Source: Sphaerochaetaceae bacterium (GTDB lineage: Bacteria; Spirochaetota; Spirochaetia; Sphaerochaetales; Sphaerochaetaceae). From it: a stretch of 47,343 nucleotides of DNA. The notes beneath the pieces were generated by a model. The model had not been told where the DNA came from. It ran no database searches and was given only the letters and a program-made list of their open reading frames with translations. The translations under genes were made by a program, and so were the position numbers. This document shows positions 7,529-16,100 of the stretch, in pieces. Each line of letters starts with the position of its first letter. The stretch's first letter is position 1. The stretch covers positions 1 to 47,343 of the forward strand of contig JAQVSP010000005.1 of assembly GCA_028700425.1 (NCBI GenBank). Direction: 5' to 3'.

Positions 7529-9580
7529 TCAGATCCTCATTCCTACATCCCAGGCCGACCATATGACGGTCCTGAGGTTGCCGACTTCCTTGGCGTCTCC
7601 AATCAGGTGCACGTGCTTGCCCTTCTGCGCTATGGGAGCGCTATGGCAGCCCATGGAGGTGATTACGCTGTCGCATGCCAAATCCATTTCCTTGCCATCC
7701 TTGCCCTTGACTGTCACAGAACCATCGTTCACCCTCACCAGAGTGGTGTTGAGATATACTGGGACCTTGTGGAATGCAAGAGCCTCGCGCAGGAAGGAGG
7801 AGTTTGCAAGGCAGACTCCCTTGGCGGCGACCAGGTCGCTCTTCATTTCCACTACTGTTGGCTTCTTGCCAGCCAGGGCCAGGTCATAGGCGATCTCGCA
7901 GCCTGTAAGGCCTCCGCCGATGATGACCACATTGTCGCCGACCTTCTTTTCGGCCAGGTACCGGGTGGCTTCCACAGCCTTCTCGATGCCTTCTATGTGC
8001 GGCCTGTTGGGCTGGCTTCCGGTTGCGATGATGATCTCATCCGCTCCAAGGCCTTCAAGGCTTTTTACCTCGGTGTTGAGCTTCACTGGAATCTGATTGT
8101 CCTCGATCTGCTTGCGATACCAATCAATGAGGCGCCTGTCGCAGTCCTTGAAGGAGAAGGCCGCTGCCTTTATGTAGGTTCCGCCAAGCTTGTCGTCCTT
8201 TTCATAGATGACTGGCATATGGCCTCTTCTCTGCAGAAGAAGAGCTGCCTCCATGCCCCCGATTCCTCCTCCAATTATGGCGACATTCTTTGGAGAGCTT
8301 GTCGGTCTGACCTTGTACTTGCTGGATTGCATTGTCTGCGGGTTGATGGCGCAGCGAGCCATGTGGATGGCATCTCCAAGGGCCTGGTCATTTGCCACTC
8401 CATCGTAATGGCACATGGTGAAGCATGCGTTATGGCAGTGGATGCACACCTTGATGTCATCCTCATGGCCGCTGAGGAGCTTGGTGACCCAGGCTGGGTC
8501 TGCAAGGAACTGACGAGCGACGCCCATGGCATCCAGGCTCCCTTCCTCTATGGCCTTGGCAGCAACGTCGACTGTCATCTTTCCCGCGCACACAACCGGG
8601 ATGTCGACAGACTTCCTGATCTCCTTGGCATCCTCCAGGTTGCAGTTGTCCGGCATGTACACAGGCGGGTGAGCCCAGTACCAGGCATCGTAGGTTCCGT
8701 TGTCGCAGTTGAGCATGTCGTAGCCGGCATCCTGAAGAGCCTTGGCCGCCCATCTGGATTCATCCATGTCGCGTCCTGCCTCCTCATAGCTCTCGCCAGG
8801 CACAGCGCCTTGCCCAAAGCCTTTTGTCTTTGAGACGACGGAGTAGCGCAGGCTCACCGGGTAGTCCTTGCCGCAGGCCTGCTTGATGGCCTGGACGATC
8901 TCGATAGGGAAGCGATAGCGGTTCTCTCTTGAGCCGCCATACTCGTCCGTTCTCTGGTTTGTGTATTTCATGGCAAACTGGTCCAGCAGATAGCCTTCGT
9001 GGACTGCATGGACCTCGATGCCGTCAACGCCTGCCAGCTGGCACAGCCTGGCGGTCTTAGCAAAGGCCTGGACCACCTGGCTGATCTGCTTGACTGTCAT
9101 CGGCTTGGAATAGCAGGAGCTGTCCCATCGGTTCGGAGTGGCAGATGCCGAGGCGCAGATGTAGTCCATGTTGAAGAGCGGCTTGGATATGAAGCCAAGG
9201 ACCGGGTTCTTGATCATCTTGACCATAATGTCGTTGATGGCCATTGATCTTCCCATGCCGGCTGTTATCTGCACAAAGAGCTTGGCGCCTGTCTTGTGGA
9301 ACTCGTCCATGAAAGCCTTGAGCTTCTCGAACTTGCCATGGCCCTGATAAAGCCACTTTCCTCCCAAGGTGTCGCGTATTGGAGCTATGCCTGGGAGAAT
9401 CAAGCCTACATTGTTCCTGGCTCTTTCCAGGAGGAACATGGATGCTTCCTTGTCGAAATGATTAGGCTCCATCCAGCCAAAGATCGATGTGCCTCCCATG
9501 GAAGTCATGACAATCCTGTTCTTGATCTCCAGGCTGCCGATTTTCCACGGCGTAAACAAGGCACCATACTTGCTTTCCAT
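7529..9580 (-). CDS. NADH:flavin oxidoreductase, Old Yellow Enzyme family with FAD/NAD domains (2,4-dienoyl-CoA reductase-like)
   Basis: The protein has 683 residues and three domains. An FMN TIM barrel (about 1-370) has LFTPWKIGSLEIKNRIVM at its N terminus and HAVHEGYLLDQF as the substrate/FMN loop. A [4Fe-4S] segment near residue 380 (CIHCHNACFTMC with a later Cys before AINP) follows. Two dinucleotide folds come last (IIGGGIGGMEAA near 432 and IIGGGLTGCEIA near 548). The architecture is that of FadH, BaiCD/BaiH and trimethylamine dehydrogenase: electrons pass from NAD(P)H through FAD and 4Fe-4S to FMN, which reduces an activated C=C bond. The substrate is unknown. It is the first gene of the operon with aconitase X, and GAGAGGAA precedes the ATG. 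Confidence 0.9.
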   Translation of the reverse strand: MESKYGALFTPWKIGSLEIKNRIVMTSMGGTSIFGWMEPNHFDKEASMFLLERARNNVGLILPGIAPIRDTLGGKWLYQGHGKFEKLKAFMDEFHKTGAKLFVQITAGMGRSMAINDIMVKMIKNPVLGFISKPLFNMDYICASASATPNRWDSSCYSKPMTVKQISQVVQAFAKTARLCQLAGVDGIEVHAVHEGYLLDQFAMKYTNQRTDEYGGSRENRYRFPIEIVQAIKQACGKDYPVSLRYSVVSKTKGFGQGAVPGESYEEAGRDMDESRWAAKALQDAGYDMLNCDNGTYDAWYWAHPPVYMPDNCNLEDAKEIRKSVDIPVVCAGKMTVDVAAKAIEEGSLDAMGVARQFLADPAWVTKLLSGHEDDIKVCIHCHNACFTMCHYDGVANDQALGDAIHMARCAINPQTMQSSKYKVRPTSSPKNVAIIGGGIGGMEAALLLQRRGHMPVIYEKDDKLGGTYIKAAAFSFKDCDRRLIDWYRKQIEDNQIPVKLNTEVKSLEGLGADEIIIATGSQPNRPHIEGIEKAVEATRYLAEKKVGDNVVIIGGGLTGCEIAYDLALAGKKPTVVEMKSDLVAAKGVCLANSSFLREALAFHKVPVYLNTTLVRVNDGSVTVKGKDGKEMDLACDSVITSMGCHSAPIAQKGKHVHLIGDAKEVGNLRTVIWSAWDVGMRI

Positions 9581-9690
9581 GTAATGTTCCTCTCTTTTTT
9601 GTTTTATGCCAACAGGATAGCACGAGTTCCTTATTCACACAATTGGAGAAGGAAGAAGAATTTGACCTTTAAAATCTCAGGCAAGAGGGG

Positions 9691-9740
9691 AAAAAATAGA
9701 CGCCCATGGGCGCCTATGAAAAAAGCAGCCGAAGCTGCCT
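9691..9740 (-). terminator. Tandem terminators after rpsU
   Basis: Read on the minus strand, the stem-loop GGCAGC-TTCG-GCTGC is followed by six T, and then the palindrome GGCGCCCATGGGCGTC is followed by another T run. Two successive Rho-independent terminators close the rpsU unit and also insulate the OYE operon. Confidence 0.85.
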
Positions 9741-9749
9741 TCTGATAAT

Positions 9750-9959
9750 TTAGTAAGCCTTTGAGGCGTGCATCTTGCGCACCTTCTTCATCTGCTTTCT
9801 CTCGTTAGCCTTGTTAAGCTTGTTCTGGATTGAAGAGGGCTTCTCGAAGTACTGGCGGCTCTTCCACTCGCGGATGATGCCTTCCTTCTCGACCATTCTC
9901 TTGAAGCGCTTGATCGCCTTCTCGAGTGGTTCGTTTTCGTCTGTTTTTACGAATGCCAT
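9750..9959 (-). CDS. rpsU: 30S ribosomal protein S21
   Basis: The protein has 69 residues. It matches bS21 along its length: [20 protein letters not shown], then a basic helix with [13 protein letters not shown] and a Lys/Arg-rich tail. bS21 binds the small subunit near the 3' end of 16S rRNA and helps start-site recognition. The start was set at MAFVK, internal to a longer open frame, because it matches the family N terminus and follows a GGGGGTGA ribosome-binding site. The gene stands alone with its own promoter and two terminators. Confidence 0.96.
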   Translation of the reverse strand: MAFVKTDENEPLEKAIKRFKRMVEKEGIIREWKSRQYFEKPSSIQNKLNKANERKQMKKVRKMHASKAY

Positions 9960-10006
9960 GCTGTTTGTCACCCCCTTACCGCTAAGCGGCCTTGAATTGC
10001 AAATCA

Positions 10007-10035
10007 ATAATGCATTTTTCCTTGTCTTTGGTCAA
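10007..10035 (-). promoter_or_regulatory. rpsU promoter
   Basis: On the minus strand TTGACC, a 17-base spacer and CATTAT lie about 48 bases before the rpsU start. The leader also holds a small CCGCTTAGCGG palindrome ahead of the ribosome-binding site. Confidence 0.55.
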
Positions 10036-10055
10036 CCAATAAACAGCTAAAAGAA

Positions 10056-10070
10056 GTTGCTTTTTGTTGC
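10056..10070 (+). promoter_or_regulatory. Tandem GTTGC-N5-GTTGC element at the carbamate kinase promoter
   Basis: Two GTTGC copies start ten bases apart and overlap the -35 box. The same arrangement occurs at 13094-13108 before ygfK and, inverted, at 27518-27532 before ygeW. This is the likely binding site of a shared, unidentified regulator. Confidence 0.5.
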
Positions 10071-10084
10071 TAACCGATTATAAT
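10057..10084 (+). promoter_or_regulatory. Carbamate kinase promoter
   Basis: TTGCTT, a 16-base spacer and a perfect TATAAT (10079-10084) lie 36 bases before the start codon. The -35 box sits inside the GTTGC repeat, so a protein bound there would compete with RNA polymerase or contact it directly. Confidence 0.65.
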
Positions 10085-10120
10085 CAAGACAGCAGCATTA
10101 GAAATGTAGGGAGGATCATC

Positions 10121-11065
10121 ATGGATTCCAAGCTAATCGTAATCGCAATTGGAGGCAATAGCCTCATTGAAGACCAAAAGCATGTCACCGTCTCAGCTCA
10201 GTACGAGGCAGCCAGGAAGACAGCCGCCCATATTGCCCGCCTGATCAAGGAAGGCCATAGGGTTGTCATAGCCCACGGCAACGGACCTCAGGTCGGCTTT
10301 ATACTGCTTCGCGCAGAGTACAGCCGCAAGATCCTCCATGGGGTTCCGCTTGATTCGTGCGTAGCTGATACCCAAGGTGCAATCGGCTATCAGCTTCAGA
10401 TGGCCCTGGACAACGAGCTCAGAAAGCTTGGAGTCAGCCGCTCTGTGGCCACTGTGGTGACCCAGGTCTCTGTGAAGGCGGACGATCCATCCTTCTCCAA
10501 GCCCACCAAGCCTATCGGAAGCTTCATGAGCAAGGAGGATGCCCTCTCTCGCGCCGAGAACGATGGCTGGAATGTTGTTGAGGATGCTGGACGAGGCTAC
10601 AGGAGGGTTGTGGCATCTCCCAAGCCGGTAAGCATCATAGAGATAGATGCCATAAGAAGCCTGCTTGACAGCGGAACGATAGTAATTGCAGCAGGCGGCG
10701 GCGGAATCCCTGTCATCCAGGATGCCGAAGGCAATCTCACAGGAGCTGAGGCCGTGATAGACAAGGACCTTGCAGCCTCCTTGATGGCAAGGCTTCTGGG
10801 AGCCGATCTTTTCGTCATCTCTACTGCGGTGGAGAAGGCCTGCCTCAACTATGGAAAGCCAAGCCAGGTGAATCTTGATACAATCACGACAGCCCAGGCC
10901 AAGGAATATATCAAGCAAGGCCATTTTGCTGCCGGCTCCATGCTGCCAAAGGTACAGGCCATAGTGGACTTTGTGGAAGCAACTGGCTCTATGGGCATCA
11001 TAACCGATCCAGCCAACCTCTACGATGCTGTCTACTCCGACAAGGGCACCAAGATCGTTCGATAG
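10121..11065 (+). CDS. arcC: Carbamate kinase
   Basis: The protein has 314 residues and is cytoplasmic. Family marks are the N-terminal VIAIGGNSL, the AHGNGPQVGFIL substrate loop, the GGGGIPV motif and the VIDKDLAASLMA segment that contacts the nucleotide. It transfers phosphate from carbamoyl phosphate to ADP, giving ATP, ammonia and CO2. The start was chosen at MDSKLIV, downstream of a longer open frame, because GGGAGG lies seven bases before it. No arcA or arcB is near. In E. coli the homologue yqeA belongs to the purine/carbamoyltransferase region, and the operator shared with ygfK and ygeW here supports that role: harvesting ATP from carbamoyl phosphate made by YgeW. Confidence 0.95.
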   Translation: MDSKLIVIAIGGNSLIEDQKHVTVSAQYEAARKTAAHIARLIKEGHRVVIAHGNGPQVGFILLRAEYSRKILHGVPLDSCVADTQGAIGYQLQMALDNELRKLGVSRSVATVVTQVSVKADDPSFSKPTKPIGSFMSKEDALSRAENDGWNVVEDAGRGYRRVVASPKPVSIIEIDAIRSLLDSGTIVIAAGGGGIPVIQDAEGNLTGAEAVIDKDLAASLMARLLGADLFVISTAVEKACLNYGKPSQVNLDTITTAQAKEYIKQGHFAAGSMLPKVQAIVDFVEATGSMGIITDPANLYDAVYSDKGTKIVR

Positions 11066-11158
11066 GCCTTAGGCGAAAAATACATATTACTACGCTATAC
11101 TTGCGGGCTTTTTTGGTTTATTCTCTTTCTGTCCCCTAGGGGGCGTCGGAGGACGAAA

Positions 11159-12898
11159 TTGAAGAAAGCCTTATCTGTTTTGACTGTTGTCATCATTGCA
11201 TCATGTCTTTTCGCTTCCCAGTGGGAGGTCGGCGAGACTGGACCTGCAGGCGGCATCGTATTCCATAGCTGGAGCGAGGGCTCCAGCCTGCATTATCTAG
11301 AAGCTTCACAAGCCTTCGAGGCAGAGGGCCTGTGCTCTTCAGTTGCGTTGCCGGTCGCAACCGATTCATTCATCGGCTCTGGGCTTTCCAACAGCCTGCT
11401 TCTTCTTGAAGCCGAGGCAAAAGGCGCTGCAAGCGCCATAAGCACCGCCTCAGAGGCCACTGTCGGCTCCATGGACGATTGGTACATTCCGTCTCTTGAT
11501 GAGCTGAAGAAGCTTTATGAAGTCATCGGAAGCTCATATGAGAAGCAAGGATACTGGTCATCCACAGAAGCCTCCACAGCCTTTGCCTACGGCCTTGATT
11601 TCACCGACGGAACTGAATTTGCATCCACAAAATGGACGCCTAATGCCTTTATCGCCGTCAGGGAGTCTGTGGTCGAGGAAGCTGCAGGCAGCCATGATGT
11701 AAGCGTCAGCGTGGTTTCAGAGGGCTCGAACGTTCAGATAAGCCAGGTCACTGACCGGATCATGATCACCGGGCAGATCCTCCCAGAGGATTTCTCCTTT
11801 GTGAACAAGGTCAGCTTCTTGACTAATACAGTCAATTACGCCATCGACTTCATCAACACCTTGGCAATGGTCGACAGCGATTATGCAGCCTCCATCCCTC
11901 TCTCAGAGGAAGTCAACAGCATGATCACCGCCGCCAACAACTTCCTATGGTCAGACCTGCAGGAAGGCCTGCAGCTTATGACTGAGTACCTTGCCTACAT
12001 CTATGGGGTAGGAGAGGCCCCGGTTCTTTCCGAGCCTTTCAACCCAGTCGATGTGAGCCTTCTCAAGGAAGACCAGTGGTACACCTCGGCCCTCATAGCC
12101 TTCAAGCAGATCTACACCGCCATAAGCGAAGCCACTGCCCAGGATTTCGAGACGCTGGACATCAATGATTACCTTATAGCCCAGCAGGATGCTCTCTACA
12201 ATGCCTACAACGAGCTTTTCAATGGCCTTTACACACAGATGATGGAAGCCTACTCAGCCTTCGAATGGGCACCTGAGCCGGAAGTGGAGCCTACCCGCTA
12301 TCTCATGTTTCTCTGTCTCAACAACCAGGATGAGATCCTTGCAGACCCAGCTATCCGAAAGATTCTCTTCTGGGGCGCTGATCGCCAGGCCATCATAAAT
12401 GCCGCATTAGGTGCAGAGTCCACTGGAAAGCCTGCATGGTCGCTGAACTATGATGAAGCCAGCGAGCTGTCCAATGACATGGACAAGGCCAAGGCCTATA
12501 TAGCCCAGGCAGCACAGCTGCCGACCCTGGATTTCCTGTACCTTTCAGACAGCCAGGAAGGCCTTGCCCAGACAGTGGGCAATATAATCACATCTACAAC
12601 CGGCATTTCCTTCAACTATGTCGGCGTGACCAGCGAGGAGTACTACAAGGCCCTTGAGGCCGGGTCTTATGATGTAGCTCTTTTCTTGACAGACCTTACC
12701 CAGAAAGGCTTTCTTGAGGGAACCTTCGAGTCATCCAGCACCTACAACTTCGGCCATGTCCAGGACGAGGCCTATGATGCCATCATAGCCGAGGCAGCTA
12801 TGGCTCAGGACGCCCAGCAGCAGGAAAAGCTCTACAAGCAGGCTTCCGATCACCTGCTGGAGGCAGCCGCCTTGGTTCCGCTTTTCTTCTTCTACTAG
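11159..12898 (+). CDS. Exported DUF1566 (Lcl-type) domain fused to an oligopeptide-binding-like domain
   Basis: The protein has 579 residues. The start is TTG, six bases after GGAGGA. A signal peptide (KK then VLTVVIIASC) could be a relaxed spirochaetal lipobox ending at Cys16, or be cut after LFA. Residues about 20-170 form a DUF1566 domain: the GETGPAGGIVF motif, YLEAS, DDWYIPSLDELKKLY and YWSST. Residues about 378-579 match the C-terminal lobe of family 5 solute-binding proteins: FLCLNNQDEILADPAIRKIL with a DRQAI motif, repeated LEAGSYDVALF and a final hydrophobic ALVPLFFFY. The middle is helical and unassigned. No ABC transporter permease is nearby, so it may sense or bind a ligand at the cell surface. 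Function is unknown. Confidence 0.72.
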   Translation: MKKALSVLTVVIIASCLFASQWEVGETGPAGGIVFHSWSEGSSLHYLEASQAFEAEGLCSSVALPVATDSFIGSGLSNSLLLLEAEAKGAASAISTASEATVGSMDDWYIPSLDELKKLYEVIGSSYEKQGYWSSTEASTAFAYGLDFTDGTEFASTKWTPNAFIAVRESVVEEAAGSHDVSVSVVSEGSNVQISQVTDRIMITGQILPEDFSFVNKVSFLTNTVNYAIDFINTLAMVDSDYAASIPLSEEVNSMITAANNFLWSDLQEGLQLMTEYLAYIYGVGEAPVLSEPFNPVDVSLLKEDQWYTSALIAFKQIYTAISEATAQDFETLDINDYLIAQQDALYNAYNELFNGLYTQMMEAYSAFEWAPEPEVEPTRYLMFLCLNNQDEILADPAIRKILFWGADRQAIINAALGAESTGKPAWSLNYDEASELSNDMDKAKAYIAQAAQLPTLDFLYLSDSQEGLAQTVGNIITSTTGISFNYVGVTSEEYYKALEAGSYDVALFLTDLTQKGFLEGTFESSSTYNFGHVQDEAYDAIIAEAAMAQDAQQQEKLYKQASDHLLEAAALVPLFFFY

Positions 12899-12911
12899 AG
12901 AGCTGAACGGC

Positions 12912-12944
12912 AAGCAAGGGCGCCTTTCAAAGGCGCCCTTGCTT
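12912..12944 (+). terminator. Strong intrinsic terminator
   Basis: A near-perfect hairpin with arms AAGCAAGGGCGCCTTT and AAAGGCGCCCTTGCTT ends the exported-protein gene. It would work on both strands and isolates the following ygfK promoter region. Confidence 0.85.
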
Positions 12945-13093
12945 TATGCATGCACGAGGTTTTTCTCTCTGCAGCCTTGGCAGGCTTGGCAACATTTCGA
13001 CAGATTCCTGATTGCCTTTTTGGTTCTTTGAGAAGTATGTTCTATGGGAAGCCAGAATCGAGCCCTAGGCTATGGATTGGAAGCTTGTCAGTT

Positions 13094-13108
13094 GTTGCGA
13101 CATGTTGC
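13094..13108 (+). promoter_or_regulatory. Tandem GTTGC-N5-GTTGC element upstream of ygfK
   Basis: Two GTTGC copies ten bases apart lie 19 bases upstream of the -35 box, a typical position for an activator. It matches the elements before the carbamate kinase gene and ygeW. Confidence 0.5.
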
Positions 13109-13112
13109 AAAA

Positions 13113-13134
13113 AAGTCAATTTCTGGATTGACTT
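13113..13134. promoter_or_regulatory. Inverted repeat over the ygfK -35 box (candidate operator)
   Basis: A perfect 8-base inverted repeat, AAGTCAAT-N6-ATTGACTT, has its right arm on the -35 hexamer. A dimeric repressor bound here would block RNA polymerase. Confidence 0.5.
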
Positions 13135-13155
13135 CTTAATGATATAGTATAGAAT
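13128..13155 (+). promoter_or_regulatory. ygfK operon promoter
   Basis: TTGACT, a 16-base spacer and TAGAAT lie 32 bases before the ygfK ATG, which has its own AAGGAGG ribosome-binding site. Confidence 0.65.
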
Positions 13156-13187
13156 TGATATGCAATGGTGCACATTAAGGAGGCCTT

Positions 13188-16100
13188 ATGGGCGATAGGA
13201 TGAGACCAGTTCCGTTCTTGGAGCTTCTTTCAAGAATGTTTGGGGAATACAAGAAAGATGGATCGATGTTTGGCTATTCGGAGAATCTCTGGTTTGCGGA
13301 TGACCGCAAGCTCAATGCTAGGATCTTCAGTCAAGGCTGCTCAATGCCTCTTGGGCCTGCGGCCGGCCCGCATACCCAGCTAGCGCAGAACATAATCACC
13401 AGCTATCTTGCTGGAGCTCGCTTCTTTGAGCTCAAGACTGTCCAGATCATGGACAGTCTTGAGATTGAGAAGCCATGCATCGATGCTCGCGATGAGGGCT
13501 ATAACGTGGAGTGGTCCACTGAATACACCCTGCCAAAGGCCTTCGATGAATACCTAAAGGCCTGGATAATCGTAAGCTTTTTGGATGCCTTGACTCACAA
13601 GGGAGAGCCTGATGGCGACTCCTTCATCTTCAACATGAGCGTAGGCTACAACCTTGAGGGGATCAAGAGCCCGAAGATGCAGACCTTCATCGATTCTATG
13701 ATGGATGCCTCTCGCTCGCCCCTGTTCGAGACCTATATTCAGGACCTTTCCATAATGATACGCGATGGCGAGATGCTTGAAGGCACCCCATGGGAGAAGC
13801 TCGGAAAGAAGCTGGAGGCCCTTCCATCCAGGATCAGCAGCCATATCTGCTCACAGGTCACTCTTTCGACTATGCACGGATGCCCTCCCACAGAGATTGA
13901 GGCAATCTGCTCCTATATGCTCAAGGAGAAGGGCATTGACACCTTCGTGAAGCTCAATCCGACCCTTCTTGGCTATGATGAGGTCCGAAGCATACTTGAT
14001 GAGACCGGCTTTGGCTATGTCTCTCTCAAGCGTGAGACCTTTGAGAAGGACCTGCAGTATGCCGATGCAATACAGATGCTCAGCAGGCTGCTTAAGCTTG
14101 CAGGCAAGCAGGGCAGGTGCTTCGGCGTCAAGCTCACCAATACGCTGGGCTCTGCAAATGACCAGGGCTTCCTTCCTGGAAGCGAGATGTACATGAGCGG
14201 AAGAGCTCTTCTTCCAATCTCTACAACAGTGGCAAGCAGGCTTTCAAGCGAGTTCGATGGAAAGCTTCCCATCTCATACAGCGGCGGAGCCAACTACTAC
14301 ACCATAGGCGACCTCTTTGAGGCTGGAATAAAGCCGATAACCGTTGCAACCGATATGCTCAAGCCGGGCGGGTATGGCAGGCTTGCCCAGATGGCAGGGC
14401 TTCTGGCCTCGCGCAAGGCTTCCTTCAGGACCACCGAGGTCGATGTGAAGGCAATTACAGACCTGGCGCTCAATGCTCGCAATGCAATCTATCAGCAGAA
14501 GGCCTTCAGGGGTACGAGCAAGGTTTCGACAGGCCAGAAGCTTGACCTGTTCGATTGCTTTGAAGCCCCATGCCAGGCTGCATGCCCGATTCACCAGGAC
14601 ATCCCTGACTATGTAAGCTTCACCAGCGAGGGCAAGTATGCAGAGGCCCTGTCCTTGATCTACATGGACAACACCCTGCCTGGAATGACCTGCTCCATAT
14701 GCGACCACAAGTGCCAGGACAACTGCGCCAGGATGGACTACGAAGGCTGCAGCGTCCAGATCAGGGCCATGAAGAAGAAGGCCTTTGAGAAGGGAAGAGC
14801 TGAGTACATGCGCCACTTCGAGGACCTTGATGAGCCATCTGAGACCAAGGCGGCAGTGATCGGGGCCGGCCCTGCAGGACTTTCCGCAGCATCCTTCCTT
14901 GCCCGTGCGGGCTTTGATGTGACCATCCTTGAGAAGGAGGACAGCGCTGGCGGCGTGGTCGCCCATGTCATTCCATCCTTCAGGATCAAGGAGGAGAAGT
15001 ACCTCAAGGACATTGAGTTCGTGCTTCGCCAGGGCGTTAAGATCGTCTATGGCGTCACCTTGTCTCAGGTCAGTAAGCTAAGTCTTCAGAAGCAGGGCTT
15101 CAAGTACCTCTTCTACGCCATCGGGTGCACAAGGTCCAACAGCCTGGGCATAGAGGGTGAGAATGTGCTTGGCTCTCTTCAGTTCCTCCAGGCCTACCGC
15201 AAGAACCCGGATTCAATGAATCTTGGAAAGAATGTTGTAGTCTGCGGAGGCGGAAACACAGCCATGGACAGCGCAAGAAGCGCAAAGCGGTCCTTCGGCG
15301 TGGAATCCGTGACCGTGGTCTATCGCAGGACTGCCGACCAGATGCCGGCAGCCAGGGAGGAGTATGAGCTTGCCCTCAGCGAGGGGATCAAGTTCATGTT
15401 CCTTGCAAACCCCAAGTCCTTCAAGGGCACTGATCTTGAGCTTGCTGTGATGGAGCTTGGCGACAAGGATGCCTCCGGCCGTCCAAGGCCGGTGGACACC
15501 GGAAAGACAATCACAATCCAGGCAGACACACTCATCAGCGCTATTGGCGAGAGCTCAGATGCCTCCCTGCTCAAGGCTCTTGGGCTTGAAGCAGACGATA
15601 AGGGGCGCGTTGAGCTTGATGAGAGCTTCATGACCAAGGAAGAGAACGTCTATGTCATAGGCGACATGGCCAAGGGGCCTGCCACCATAGTCAAGGCCAT
15701 CGCCAGCGCCAGGGCCGCTGTTGAGAACGCCATCGACAGGGAGCTTGATTCCATAGCCTCAGATGATGATGACGACGATGATGAATGCGAGTGCTCCTGC
15801 GGCCATGATCATCATGACCATGACTGCAGCTGCCATGACGAGGAATGCCACTGCCACGATGATGAGGAAGAAGAGGAGGAAGAGGAAGTCGACATCGATG
15901 CCGAGAACCGCTTCTTCGACCAAATCAGGGTCAAGAAGGCCAATCTCAGGCCAGTGCTTGATTCCAAGGACCCAGGCTTTGAGGAAAATGAAGGCAAGCG
16001 GTGCATGGATTGCTCCTATTATTGCTGCAAGTGCGTAGAGGTATGCCCAAACAGAGCCAATGTGGCCATTGATGTCAGGGAACTGGGCATCTTCGACGAT

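Noticed and set aside
7274-8833. 519-codon open frame on the plus strand opposite aconitase X and the flavin oxidoreductase
   Set aside because: It is antisense to well-supported coding sequence with matching third-position bias, has no ribosome-binding site and its protein has no recognisable motifs.
12950-13147. 65-codon plus-strand frame before ygfK
   Set aside because: There is no ribosome-binding site, the composition is atypical, and the frame runs through the ygfK operator and promoter.
13080-13187. Sigma-54 promoter for the purine genes (expected because E. coli has a sigma-54 activator, ygeV, in this region)
   Set aside because: No GG-N10-GC element with the right spacing was found upstream of ygfK, the carbamate kinase gene or ygeW; sigma-70-type boxes fit better.
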